In this document: positions 29,036-37,407 of the stretch, one piece after another
Numbering within the stretch: position 1 is the stretch's first letter
How the letters are laid out: the number at the start of each line of letters is the position of its first letter
Assembly: GCA_029246995.1 (NCBI GenBank)
Contig: JAQWMB010000027.1
Span: 1-40,921, forward strand
Source of the DNA: Dehalococcoidia bacterium
GTDB taxonomy: Bacteria; Chloroflexota; Dehalococcoidia; UBA2979
Length of the DNA stretch: 40,921 bases
Direction of reading: 5' to 3'
The notes under the pieces: generated by a model
Told to the model about the DNA's origin: nothing
Database searches by the model: none
What the model saw: only the letters and a program-made list of their open reading frames with translations
Position numbers and translations under genes: made by a program

Positions 29036-30244
29036 TTACTCTTTTGCCGCAAAATTTTCACCATGCAAGCTGATATCTAAGCCTATTGACTCTTCTTCTT
29101 CAGTGACCCGAATACCAATTGTTATATCTATTACTTTTATTATAATAAAAGTAATAGTGAAGGAATAAGCAATTGTGACAATGATGGCAACTATTTGATT
29201 AATAAATAGAGCTGAATTACCAAGAAAAAGACCATTAACACCACTAGGGTTGACTGCAACATCTGCTAATAAGCCAAGCATTAATGCACCAATGATACCT
29301 CCAATCAAATGTACGGCTACTACATCTAATGAATCATCGTAGTGAAATTTTTCTTTTAATTTAATTGCTGCTGGACATAAAGCACCTGCTGCAATACCAA
29401 TTAAAAGTGAAGAAAAAGGAGTTACAAAGCCTGCAGCAGGAGTAATTGCTACTAATCCAGCTACTGCTCCAGATGCAAATCCTATTGCAGTAGGCTTTGT
29501 TCCAGTTAATGATTCATACATATTCCATGATATTGCTGCTGCACCTGCTGCAATTTGAGTAGTAACAAATGCATTTGCTGCGATGCCATCTGCAGCTAGT
29601 GCTGAACCAGCATTAAAACCAAACCATCCTAGCCACAGTGCTCCGGCCCCTAGCAAAACTAAACTTGGTCTAACCGGTGCGCCGCTATCTTTTCTTTTAC
29701 CTAATACTAATATTACTGCTAGTGCAGCAGCGCCTGCATTAATATGCACTACTAATCCACCAGCAAAATCTAGAGCTTCTATATTATTACCAATAAATCC
29801 ACCACCCCAAACCATATGTGCCATTGGAGAGTATACAAGTAATGACCATAATGCAACAAAGATGACCCACGCATTAAATTTCATTCTTTCAGCAATTGCA
29901 CCGGCAATAAGTGCTGGTGTAATAATTGCAAACATCATCTGAAAAACCATAAAAACATTATCAGGTATGGTTAAACCAAAATGGGTGGTTCCTTGGCCTA
30001 AATTAAATAAACCAAAAAATTTTAGATTTCCAATAAGACCACCAATATCATCCCCAAATGCTAAAGAAAATCCTGCTAGCATCCAGACTACGGTTACTAT
30101 GCCCATTGTTATGACAACTTTCATAAACATTGCTAGTGCATTTTTTGTTCTTACCATTCCACCGTAGAAAAAAGCTAATCCAGGTGTCATGAATAAAACT
30201 AAAGCTGAGCTTGCTAATATCCAAGCTGTATCTCCAGTATTCAT
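29036..30244 (-). CDS. amt: Ammonium transporter (Amt family)
   Basis: Channel-like uptake of ammonium across the inner membrane. The 402-residue protein has about eleven helices and the family's signature segments: MTPGLAFFYGGMVRTKN near the start, DFAGGLVVHINAG with the first pore histidine, LLGAGALWLGWFGFNAGSAL, and DDSLDVVAVHLIGGIIG with the second. A strong GGAGG is 7 bases before the ATG. No glnK/glnB gene adjoins it. The C-terminal tail is short and acidic. It is probably under nitrogen control (see 30296-30322), and ends at a perfect hairpin terminator. Confidence 0.95.
   Translation of the reverse strand: MNTGDTAWILASSALVLFMTPGLAFFYGGMVRTKNALAMFMKVVITMGIVTVVWMLAGFSLAFGDDIGGLIGNLKFFGLFNLGQGTTHFGLTIPDNVFMVFQMMFAIITPALIAGAIAERMKFNAWVIFVALWSLLVYSPMAHMVWGGGFIGNNIEALDFAGGLVVHINAGAAALAVILVLGKRKDSGAPVRPSLVLLGAGALWLGWFGFNAGSALAADGIAANAFVTTQIAAGAAAISWNMYESLTGTKPTAIGFASGAVAGLVAITPAAGFVTPFSSLLIGIAAGALCPAAIKLKEKFHYDDSLDVVAVHLIGGIIGALMLGLLADVAVNPSGVNGLFLGNSALFINQIVAIIVTIAYSFTITFIIIKVIDITIGIRVTEEEESIGLDISLHGENFAAKE
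29128..29157. repeat. Perfect 30-bp palindrome within the amt coding region
   Basis: The half-site CTATTACTTTTATTA (29128-29142) is followed directly by its exact reverse complement (29143-29157). It lies in the part of amt encoding the last membrane helix and beginning of the tail. It may be a chance product of Ile/Phe/Lys-rich AT codons, or a protein-binding or cruciform site. Confidence 0.75.
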
Positions 30245-30295
30245 ATAAAACCTCCATGTAAATTTAAATATCTAGGTAGATAGTATCTGCACAAT

Positions 30296-30322
30296 GTTAC
30301 AATAATGTTTCAGGATTATTTC
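30296..30322. promoter_or_regulatory. Possible GlnR-like operator between amt and the Dam-like gene
   Basis: On the minus strand, the 5-mers GAAAT (30322-30318), GAAAC (30311-30307) and GTAAC (30300-30296) are spaced exactly 11 bases apart. The actinobacterial GlnR consensus alternates gTnAC and GaAAC with 6-base gaps. It lies 52-78 bases before amt, upstream of a weak -10 (TACTAT, complement of 30280-30285), as an activator would. A 5-1-5 palindrome (AGATA-G-TATCT, 30278-30288) is adjacent. No GlnR gene is in the window; this is inference. Confidence 0.35.
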
Positions 30323-30353
30323 TTAAAGATTAAATTTGATGATAGGCATGTTT

Positions 30354-31205
30354 ATGGTAAAACCATTTATTAAATGGGCAGGCGGTAAGTCAAGTATTCT
30401 TAATCAACTAATTGATAATTTACCAGAGCAATTTAATAATTATCATGAACCAATGCTTGGAGGTGGAGCACTATTACTAAATAATATGCAAAATGATGTA
30501 ACTAATAGAAAATATTTTGCAAGTGATTTAAATGAAGAGCTTATACAAACATACAATGTAGTTAAAAGTTCATTGGGTCCATTAATTATGAAATTAAGAA
30601 AAATTGAAAAAGAATATTTAAATTCTAGTCTTATCGATCGTGAGCAGCTTTTTTATAAAATTAGAGCTCAGAGATTACAAAATCCAATAAGTATAGCAGC
30701 AAGGTTTATTTTTTTAAATAAGACATGTTTTAATGGCTTATATCGAGTGAATAAAAGTAACCAATTTAATGTTCCTCATGGTAAATATAAGATGCCTAAA
30801 ATCTTGGATGTAAGCAATCTTCAGAATATTTCTCAGATACTACAAAAATTACATTTACGCCAACACAATATTAATAAAGGGTATAAATTTGCTAAGAGTA
30901 ATGATTTTGTTTATTTTGATCCTCCATTTTATCCAATTTCCAAAACAGCTGATTTTACGAGTTATACTACAGATAAATTTTCACATGATGCACAATTAAA
31001 ACTTAAGTGGATTGTGGATGATTTAACGAATCGTAAAGTATATGTTATGTTGTCTAATTCTGATCATCCGTGGATTTTAGGTGCCTATCAATCAAGTGCA
31101 TATATGATTAAAGAAGTAGAAGCTAGGAGATCATTGTCTTCTAATGTTTTAAGTCGTGGTAAGATTAATGAACTAATAATTACAAACTATCACATGATTA
31201 ATTAA
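30354..31205 (+). CDS. Dam-type adenine-N6 DNA methyltransferase
   Basis: A 283-residue D12-class methyltransferase, probably of GATC-type specificity by resemblance to Dam/DpnM. It has the motif FIKWAGGKSSIL at the N-terminus, EPMLGGGALLLNN (SAM-binding), FIFLNKTCFNGLYRVNKSNQFNVPHG, and the catalytic VYFDPPFYPISKTADFTSY (Asp189). The catalytic tetrad reads DPPF instead of the usual DPPY. The start ATG 30354 is chosen because the family begins about here and AGG sits 7 bases upstream; earlier in-frame starts exist back to 30336. No restriction enzyme gene adjoins it, so it may be a solitary regulatory methylase. Confidence 0.88.
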   Translation: MVKPFIKWAGGKSSILNQLIDNLPEQFNNYHEPMLGGGALLLNNMQNDVTNRKYFASDLNEELIQTYNVVKSSLGPLIMKLRKIEKEYLNSSLIDREQLFYKIRAQRLQNPISIAARFIFLNKTCFNGLYRVNKSNQFNVPHGKYKMPKILDVSNLQNISQILQKLHLRQHNINKGYKFAKSNDFVYFDPPFYPISKTADFTSYTTDKFSHDAQLKLKWIVDDLTNRKVYVMLSNSDHPWILGAYQSSAYMIKEVEARRSLSSNVLSRGKINELIITNYHMIN

Positions 31206-31220
31206 GCGTTTTACTATATC

Positions 31221-31979
31221 TTACTTGTCCTTTAATTCATGAACTTCTATCGATGCATTTTTCATAAATCTTGTTTCAGCACCTAGCATAATCATTTTAA
31301 ATCCGATATCTTTATATTTTTTTGAGAATTCTAAGCTATGTGTATGTATACCTGGGATTACATTATTTCTCTTACACGCTTCAAAAATTTTCATAATTGC
31401 GTTGTGGTGTTTCTCAGATATATTATCACCAGTGGGTTCGACGCCTATTGCATAAGCAAGATCAGAAGGTCCAATATATGCTGCATCTACTCCAGGCGTG
31501 GAGAGAATTTCATCTAAGTTTTCTAATGCTTCTTCCGTTTCAATCATTACTATACATAAAACTTCATCATTTGCGAAATCTTTATAATTTTGGCCCCATG
31601 AAAATGCTGCTCTTGCTGCTCCAGAAGAACGCTTACCATTTGGAGGATACTTGCATGCTGTAACTGCTTTTTCTGCGTCCTCTTTATTATTTATTAAGGG
31701 GACAATTACGCCATATGCACCTGCATCTAATACTTGCATAATTTGATAAGGTTCATTCCATGGTACTCGTACCAATGGTACGCAATCTGTAGTTGAAATA
31801 GCCTGGATCATTGGGATCACATCACTAAAATCAATAAGACCATGCTGCATGTCAATGCATAGCCAATCGAACCCACAATTAGCCATCACCTCTGCACTGA
31901 ATGACGAATTAACTGTTAACCAGCCACCAACTGCTATTTCATTTTTTTGCCAAATTTGTTTTATTTCATTCTTTTTCAT
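31221..31979 (-). CDS. HpcH/HpaI-family class II aldolase
   Basis: Metal-dependent aldolase splitting 2-keto-4-hydroxy acids, typically to pyruvate and an aldehyde. Conserved features in the 252 residues are the catalytic His46 in DMQHGL, Arg71 in VRVPWNEP, the glutamates in MIETEEALENLD, YIGPSDLA (Asp173), and the RSSGAARAA loop. The substrate cannot be read from sequence. A TATAAA -10 (complement of 31987-31992) is only about 8 bases from the ATG, so the mRNA may be leaderless. It is divergent from an MFS transporter across 65 bases, suggesting joint regulation. Confidence 0.88.
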   Translation of the reverse strand: MKKNEIKQIWQKNEIAVGGWLTVNSSFSAEVMANCGFDWLCIDMQHGLIDFSDVIPMIQAISTTDCVPLVRVPWNEPYQIMQVLDAGAYGVIVPLINNKEDAEKAVTACKYPPNGKRSSGAARAAFSWGQNYKDFANDEVLCIVMIETEEALENLDEILSTPGVDAAYIGPSDLAYAIGVEPTGDNISEKHHNAIMKIFEACKRNNVIPGIHTHSLEFSKKYKDIGFKMIMLGAETRFMKNASIEVHELKDK

Positions 31980-32012
31980 GAAATTATTTATAGCATATTC
32001 AAGAAATGATTA

Positions 32013-32018
32013 TATAAT
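32013..32018 (+). promoter_or_regulatory. -10 element for the MFS transporter gene
   Basis: TATAAT at 32013-32018 predicts transcription from near 32025, just ahead of the GGAG ribosome site at 32036-32039. The -35 region is not well conserved. It lies within the 65-base divergent region shared with the aldolase gene. Confidence 0.45.
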
Positions 32019-32044
32019 TAGATTTAATATTTTTTGGAGTTAAT

Positions 32045-33289
32045 TTGAAAAGACCAGTTGTATCCGCAATGATTGCTCATGGCACTGTACACATGATAGA
32101 GGTAACTTTCGCTGCTGTTTTGATATATGTAGGCCAAGAATTTAATATAGGTTTAACTGCTCTTGGTTCTTTGGCAACGGCTGGAACAGTACTATTTGGC
32201 GGCACAGCTATTGTTGCAGGTTTTTTATCCGACAAGCTAGGTGAAAAAAAATTAATAGCTCGCTCACTTTTTGCAGCCGCCATTCTTTCTTTTGTAGTTG
32301 CATGGTCTCCGAATTTGTATATATTATCTGTTTCTTTATTGTTTCTTGGCGCTATTATTGGCCTGTATCATCCTCCTGGTACTGCAATGGTAGCTATTAT
32401 GGCTAAAAATCGAGGAAGTGGCTTGGCTAAGCATGGAGTGGCGGGCAATATTGGCTTAGCTACTTCGCCAGCTCTTGCAGTATTTATTGCGTCAACATTT
32501 GGTTGGCGTATTTCTTATGTGGCTGTTGGGATAATTGCATTGATTGCTTTTTTATTTTTTCTAAAATTTGCACCGTCTAAAGAAGAAGTCATAGAAAGGC
32601 AAAAAGAACTTGGTTTAATCGATATTCAAAATGATGGAAATGTTACTAAGAGCTTTTCTTTTAATTTGGATGCAATTACAAACATACTAAGTGAATGGTC
32701 AGAAAAAAGATTAATATTAATTTATATTACGATTCTTGCCAATGGTTTTATTTATCGTGGGGCATTAACATTCTTTGCTTTACATATAACGAATCAATTA
32801 GGCATAAAAATATTTTCCTATGATAGCTCTGTAATAGCTGGTAGTTTGACTACCATGTTATTGCTTACTGGTATTCTTGGACAATTTTTCGGTGGTTATT
32901 TAGCAGATAAGATGAATACTGCAGCAGCAGCATTATTGTTTAATATAATACTTGTTCCATCTTGTTTAATTATTGGCTATTTTTCTGGTTGGACTCTAAT
33001 AATTTTTATAGCTATTTTTGTTATTTTTAATTGGGGCCAACAACCTATCGCAAATAGCTTGATGGCTAGTTTTGCTCCACAAGGTGCTATTGGTAAGGCA
33101 TTTGGTTTACAATTTTTTCTTGGTTTTGGCGTAGCATCTGTTGCTGGAATAATTTGTGGGTACATTGCTGAAATTTTTGGAACCTATGCAGTTTTTTATT
33201 TGTTAGCTGGTATGGCCTCTCTATCTACATTTGCATTCTATTTTATTTGGCGTATTGATGTAAACAGCAGAAAGCATCTTGAGAAATAA
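32045..33289 (+). CDS. Major facilitator superfamily transporter
   Basis: A 414-residue protein with about twelve hydrophobic helices and a hydrophilic middle loop near residues 175-220 (EEVIERQKELGLIDIQNDGN). The MFS motif A-like loop FLSDKLGEKK lies between helices 2 and 3, and its counterpart GYLADKMN in the second half. It begins at TTG 32045 with GGAG 5 bases upstream. The substrate is unknown; an organic acid is plausible given the divergent aldolase. It converges with the esterase gene, leaving only 4 bases between the stops. Confidence 0.9.
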   Translation: MKRPVVSAMIAHGTVHMIEVTFAAVLIYVGQEFNIGLTALGSLATAGTVLFGGTAIVAGFLSDKLGEKKLIARSLFAAAILSFVVAWSPNLYILSVSLLFLGAIIGLYHPPGTAMVAIMAKNRGSGLAKHGVAGNIGLATSPALAVFIASTFGWRISYVAVGIIALIAFLFFLKFAPSKEEVIERQKELGLIDIQNDGNVTKSFSFNLDAITNILSEWSEKRLILIYITILANGFIYRGALTFFALHITNQLGIKIFSYDSSVIAGSLTTMLLLTGILGQFFGGYLADKMNTAAAALLFNIILVPSCLIIGYFSGWTLIIFIAIFVIFNWGQQPIANSLMASFAPQGAIGKAFGLQFFLGFGVASVAGIICGYIAEIFGTYAVFYLLAGMASLSTFAFYFIWRIDVNSRKHLEK

Positions 33290-33293
33290 AAAA

Positions 33294-34433
33294 TTAATTA
33301 TATTCGTTAATAATTATACGCGATTTTTCTTCTGGGATATTAGCCTGCATTTTAATATGACGTATAAAAAAATTGGTCATAATGTTATTTGTTTCTTTAA
33401 TCACGCTAGGGCTCCATCCACCATGTCCTCCATTTTCTATAGTCATTAAATTATATTCAACAGATTTATTAGGATATATTTCTTTTAATTTCTCGAGATA
33501 TATTAATGATTGCTCGTAATACACAACCGGATCTGCTTCTCCATGTATTATCAGATGCGGCATAGGTATTCCTTTACCTAAGTAGGTTATTAAGCTAATT
33601 GCAGATAAAAAAATATTTTCAACAATCGGAGGCCTAGGCCCAGTAATTTGCTGAGTTAACTTTACTGTATCGCTATGTCCATAATAATTTGCTATTGCCT
33701 GTATATCAGAAGAATACTCAAGATTATCACCTACATTCCCCTCTAGCTCAATAGATTGTTCATTGATACTATAATTTTCTAATCCACTTGTTGCTGCTAA
33801 AAGCCCCACTGATGCACCTCCTGCAGACTCACCATATGCTCCGATTTGATCAGTCTTTAAATTATAATTTTTTTCGTTTGCTCTTAACCATCTAATTGCA
33901 GCTTTCTGATCATGAAGAAAATTTGGAAATTCGCCTGCTGCTCCAAGGCGATAATTAATAGATGCGAATGCAAAACCAGCTTGAAGCAAGTTATTATTAG
34001 ACTTTGCTCTTTTCTGACCCTGCACAAAGCCTCCCCCGTGCACATGAACAATTACTTCATATGATTTATCACTCATGCAATCTTCAATTACTTTTTTATT
34101 TTTACATGGCATCCACAGATTGAGTGTTTGACGGATATTATTAGTATTTGCATAATCTAAATCTATGCATTCGATAATATTATTTTTTAAAATACAATTA
34201 TTAAATATATTTTTTAAATTTTGAGTTTGTGATTTAGTTTTCTCGCTTGTTTCAGTTGCAATCTTTTTTATTGGTTGGGGCACAGGCTCCTTGATAGTTT
34301 GTAAAACAGACTGAGAACTATTTTGTTGATTGTGAGATTTTAAATCTGATGTTGCATTGGAACAGCTTATAGCTAAGGTTGGTACGATTATTAGTAATTT
34401 AATTAATAAATTGTTAAAAGAATTTTTACTCAC
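33294..34433 (-). CDS. Exported alpha/beta-hydrolase (carboxylesterase/lipase type), probable lipoprotein
   Basis: The 379-residue protein begins with a hydrophobic segment ending LAISC (Cys24), a tolerable lipobox, followed by a Ser/Gln/Lys-rich spacer to about residue 75. The hydrolase domain has the oxyanion HGGGFVQG, the nucleophile Ser203 in GESAGG, an Asp in HGEADPVVYYE, and His in GGHGGW, making a full catalytic triad. Cysteines 80, 89, 110 and 119 could form disulfides outside the cell. It starts at GTG 34433, without a clear ribosome site. Substrate unknown; an ester of a sugar, lipid or polymer is possible. Confidence 0.83.
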   Translation of the reverse strand: MSKNSFNNLLIKLLIIVPTLAISCSNATSDLKSHNQQNSSQSVLQTIKEPVPQPIKKIATETSEKTKSQTQNLKNIFNNCILKNNIIECIDLDYANTNNIRQTLNLWMPCKNKKVIEDCMSDKSYEVIVHVHGGGFVQGQKRAKSNNNLLQAGFAFASINYRLGAAGEFPNFLHDQKAAIRWLRANEKNYNLKTDQIGAYGESAGGASVGLLAATSGLENYSINEQSIELEGNVGDNLEYSSDIQAIANYYGHSDTVKLTQQITGPRPPIVENIFLSAISLITYLGKGIPMPHLIIHGEADPVVYYEQSLIYLEKLKEIYPNKSVEYNLMTIENGGHGGWSPSVIKETNNIMTNFFIRHIKMQANIPEEKSRIIINEYN

Positions 34434-34512
34434 TATATATTTTAATTTAATTAAATTTACGCTTATTGTAACTAAAGCTTTTTTAAAAAAACATTAAAAT
34501 TTAATTAAGTGC

Positions 34513-34541
34513 TTGATAGGAAATATAAGTTACACTATCAT
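34513..34541 (+). promoter_or_regulatory. Promoter of the MscS gene
   Basis: TTGATA (34513-34518) and TATCAT (34536-34541) are 17 bases apart, predicting a start near 34548 and a leader of about 19 bases containing GGTGA. It occupies the upstream part of the longer open frame and so supports ATG 34567 as the true start. Confidence 0.45.
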
Positions 34542-34566
34542 TATTAAAAAAAATTTGGTGATAATT

Positions 34567-35658
34567 ATGTTCGAACCTGATCTAGCTTCTGAATTAGTTT
34601 ATGCACTAGTGATATTACTTTTTTTTGGCTTGTTAAGTTTTGCAAGCATATTTTTGTTAAAAAGGGTAATTAATAAATTAACACAATCTACTGAATCAAC
34701 TTTAGATGACCAGCTAGTAAATAGTTTAAAGCGTCCTATATTTTTTGTTATTATTGGCCAAGGTATTTTTATTGCCGTTGATTCTATGGATAGCCTTCTT
34801 GAATATCAAAATTATATTAATAATTTATGGATGACATTTAATGTTGCCATAAGTCTTCTAATTTTGAGAAGAGCTTTTGATAGTTTTATTACTTGGTATG
34901 AAGCTGAATATATCTTTAATCCTTCTTTTACTGGTAGTAGTAAATTACAAATTTTTATTAATCGTTCAAATTTGCCAATTATAAAGAGAATTGTTAATGT
35001 TATTTCTTGGCTAGCACTTCTTTTAATTGTGTTATCATCGCTTGGAATTTCTGTTAGTCCTCTTTTAGCTGGACTGGGAATTGGAGGTTTTGCTTTTGCT
35101 TTAGCAGTACAACCGATTCTCACAAATGTTATCGCAAGCTCATATATGCTTTCTGATTCTTCAGTGCGCGTCAATGATTTTATAGAAATTGAGGGTGGAC
35201 CAACTGGATGGGTTGAAGATATTGGTTGGAGGGCTACGAGATTAAGAACCTTTGATAACAATCTTATTATGATGCCTAATTCACATCTGGCTGATGCAAC
35301 TGTAACTAATTTTGATGCTGTTGACTCTCCTATGGATGTAAAAGTTGAAACAGGGGTAGCCTATGAGTCAGATTTAAATCAGGTAGAGGAAATATGTATC
35401 GATGAACTACAAAAAATTATTGTAGAGATTGATAATGCAGTGCCAGATAGACCTCCTCTATTTTTATTTACAGAATTTGGTGATTCAAATATTAATTTTC
35501 TTGTTAAAATTCGAGCAAATAACAGAAGAAGTGTTGGTTCATTAAAACACATTGTTATAAAGAGAATCCATCAAAGATTAAATGATGAAGGTATTACAAT
35601 TAATTATCCTGCGAGACGATTGTTGATTAATAAAGAAGATGCGAGTGGTCTCAATTAA
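34567..35658 (+). CDS. Small-conductance mechanosensitive channel (MscS family)
   Basis: Opens under membrane tension to release osmolytes. The 363-residue protein has N-terminal helices (residues 8-32, 56-76, 88-104) and the pore-lining helix region LLAGLGIGGFAFALAVQPILTNV, followed by the beta domain (VRVNDFIEIEGG, GWVEDIGWRATRLRTFDNNLIMMPNSHLADATVTNF). These are the core features of the family. Start: ATG 34567 with GGTGA a few bases upstream. It converges with argC over 21 bases. Confidence 0.9.
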   Translation: MFEPDLASELVYALVILLFFGLLSFASIFLLKRVINKLTQSTESTLDDQLVNSLKRPIFFVIIGQGIFIAVDSMDSLLEYQNYINNLWMTFNVAISLLILRRAFDSFITWYEAEYIFNPSFTGSSKLQIFINRSNLPIIKRIVNVISWLALLLIVLSSLGISVSPLLAGLGIGGFAFALAVQPILTNVIASSYMLSDSSVRVNDFIEIEGGPTGWVEDIGWRATRLRTFDNNLIMMPNSHLADATVTNFDAVDSPMDVKVETGVAYESDLNQVEEICIDELQKIIVEIDNAVPDRPPLFLFTEFGDSNINFLVKIRANNRRSVGSLKHIVIKRIHQRLNDEGITINYPARRLLINKEDASGLN

Positions 35659-35679
35659 ATAATTGCTTTGTGGATATCT

Positions 35680-36756
35680 TTATGGATATAAAGGTACTCT
35701 CTCAATACCAGTTTTTTCATCAAGCCCATACATAATATTTAAACATTGCACAGCATTGCTGCTTTGGCCTTTCATAAGATTGTCTATTGCCGAAAAGATA
35801 ATAGCATGCTTGCCTGTAGCATCAACATCTACAGAAATATCACAAAAGTTAGAACCTCTTACATTTTTTATATTAGGAGGATGATCAAGAATTCTGATAA
35901 ATTGTTCTGATTGATAATAATCTTTGAAAATTTCAAGTAGTTGATTTTTAGATTTTTTTTCTGTTAATTCTATATGTATTGAGGACAGGATACCTCTAGT
36001 TGTATTGATCAAATGAGGTATGAAGTGAATGTCTTCAATTTTCTTACCAAGATCAGATACTACTTTCTTAACTTCGGTAACATGTTGGTGAGATAATACG
36101 CGATAAGGCATAAAATTACTTTCCATATTTGAAAAATGCTGTGTTTCATTTAAGCTTTTCCCTGCTCCAGAAGTACCGGTAGTACTATCTATATTAATTT
36201 GTGCTCCAGTAATAAGTTTTAATTTACTGAGAGGGGCAATGCCTAGTATCATAGAAACAGCAAAGCATCCAGGATTTCCAACAATAGTGGCATTTTTTAT
36301 TTCATCTTTGAAAAGTTCTGGAAGCCCATAAACTGATTTATGTAATAAATTTTTTGCACTATGTTGAGTATCATTGATTTTTGGATGTTTTTGTGCATAC
36401 TCCTCATAATCATTAATATCTTTAAAGCGAAAATCACCAGAAAAATCAATGATTTTAATATTGCATTCTAGCAATTTTTTATACAAGGGTTCAATTATTT
36501 GCATTGCAACAGTATCAGGAGTTGTGAAAATAATAACATCGGCATTTTTACCAATTTCATTTTGGTCAATTTCTTGTACCATTAATTCGCTGATCGTATT
36601 TAAATGAGGATAGTAGTTATTTATTGTTTCTCCAAATTGATCTTTTGCAAATAAGCTTGTTATTTGAAAATTAGGATGTGAAGATAGCAGATCAATGATG
36701 CCTATGCCACCATATCCAGTAGCTCCAATAACTTGAACTTTAATTTTTTCTTTCAT
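35680..36756 (-). CDS. argC: N-acetyl-gamma-glutamyl-phosphate reductase
   Basis: Third step of arginine synthesis, NADPH-dependent reduction of N-acetylglutamyl phosphate. The 358-residue protein has the Rossmann start VIGATGYGGIG, the catalytic Cys164 in GNPGCFAVSM, and STTGTSGAGK, HVTEVKK and IHFIPHL motifs. Length agrees with the family. Start: ATG 36756 follows AGGA with 6-base spacing; a TTG at 36771 is in frame but would put the ribosome site inside the gene. It stands alone here, without argJ, argB or argD. Confidence 0.93.
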   Translation of the reverse strand: MKEKIKVQVIGATGYGGIGIIDLLSSHPNFQITSLFAKDQFGETINNYYPHLNTISELMVQEIDQNEIGKNADVIIFTTPDTVAMQIIEPLYKKLLECNIKIIDFSGDFRFKDINDYEEYAQKHPKINDTQHSAKNLLHKSVYGLPELFKDEIKNATIVGNPGCFAVSMILGIAPLSKLKLITGAQINIDSTTGTSGAGKSLNETQHFSNMESNFMPYRVLSHQHVTEVKKVVSDLGKKIEDIHFIPHLINTTRGILSSIHIELTEKKSKNQLLEIFKDYYQSEQFIRILDHPPNIKNVRGSNFCDISVDVDATGKHAIIFSAIDNLMKGQSSNAVQCLNIMYGLDEKTGIERVPLYP

Positions 36757-36841
36757 AAAAATTCCTAACAATTTTTACCCAGTGCTAATATCTTTTATAA
36801 ATTACTACTTGAATCCTTTTTAAAGTATTATATAAGCAATT

Positions 36842-37399
36842 ATGCAAAAAATAGACTTAATAGAAGAAAAAAACTGGACATCTTTCTTGCTTATTGACGA
36901 TGATAAGTTATTAGCACTGTGTAAAGTTGATTATTTCTTGTCTTCTAAACCAGGTGGGCAGCATCGTGATAAAAAAGCATCTTCAGTGAGACTGACATTA
37001 AAAAATACTAGAATTGTTGTTTCTGCATCTGAAAATAGAAGTCTTAATAAGAATATTAAAATTGCTTTAAAAAAATTAAGAATTGAAGTCACATGCCAAT
37101 TACGCTCTAAGATAGATTTAAATTCTTTTATTTTAATTTTTAAGCTTGATGAAGTTTTTGATAGCACTGGATTAATTATTAATCGAAAACTCTTATATTC
37201 TGCAGGAAATAAAAATTACCTACCATTGTGTGCTTTTATTTTGGATTATTTACATAATGATAAATGGGGAATTAGTGCTTTTTCAAAAAAATTTGGCATA
37301 TCAAATACTAATATCGTTTCTTTTTTATCTAAAGAAAAACGTTTAATTATATGGGTTAATCAGGAGAGAGTAAAGAACGGAATGAACCTCTTAAAATGA
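36842..37399 (+). CDS. GGQ-domain release-factor-like protein
   Basis: A 185-residue protein with the catalytic GGQ motif of peptide release factors at residues 38-40 (SSKPGGQHRDKKASSVRLTL). The stop-codon recognition domain of RF1/RF2 is absent. It resembles the ArfB/RF-like family that frees nascent chains from stalled ribosomes, but lacks the typical basic C-tail of ArfB, instead ending in a small helical region (WGISAFSKKFGISNTNIVSFL) that looks like a helix-turn-helix. No ribosome site precedes the ATG, and a TATTATATAA stretch lies within 16 bases of it, so the transcript may be leaderless. The specific role is unproven. Confidence 0.75.
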   Translation: MQKIDLIEEKNWTSFLLIDDDKLLALCKVDYFLSSKPGGQHRDKKASSVRLTLKNTRIVVSASENRSLNKNIKIALKKLRIEVTCQLRSKIDLNSFILIFKLDEVFDSTGLIINRKLLYSAGNKNYLPLCAFILDYLHNDKWGISAFSKKFGISNTNIVSFLSKEKRLIIWVNQERVKNGMNLLK

Positions 37400-37407
37400 T
37401 TAGTCTT

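Noticed and set aside
34513-34566. Longer MscS N-terminus from TTG 34513
   Set aside because: The TTG falls in the predicted -35 element, and ATG 34567 has its own GGTGA site.
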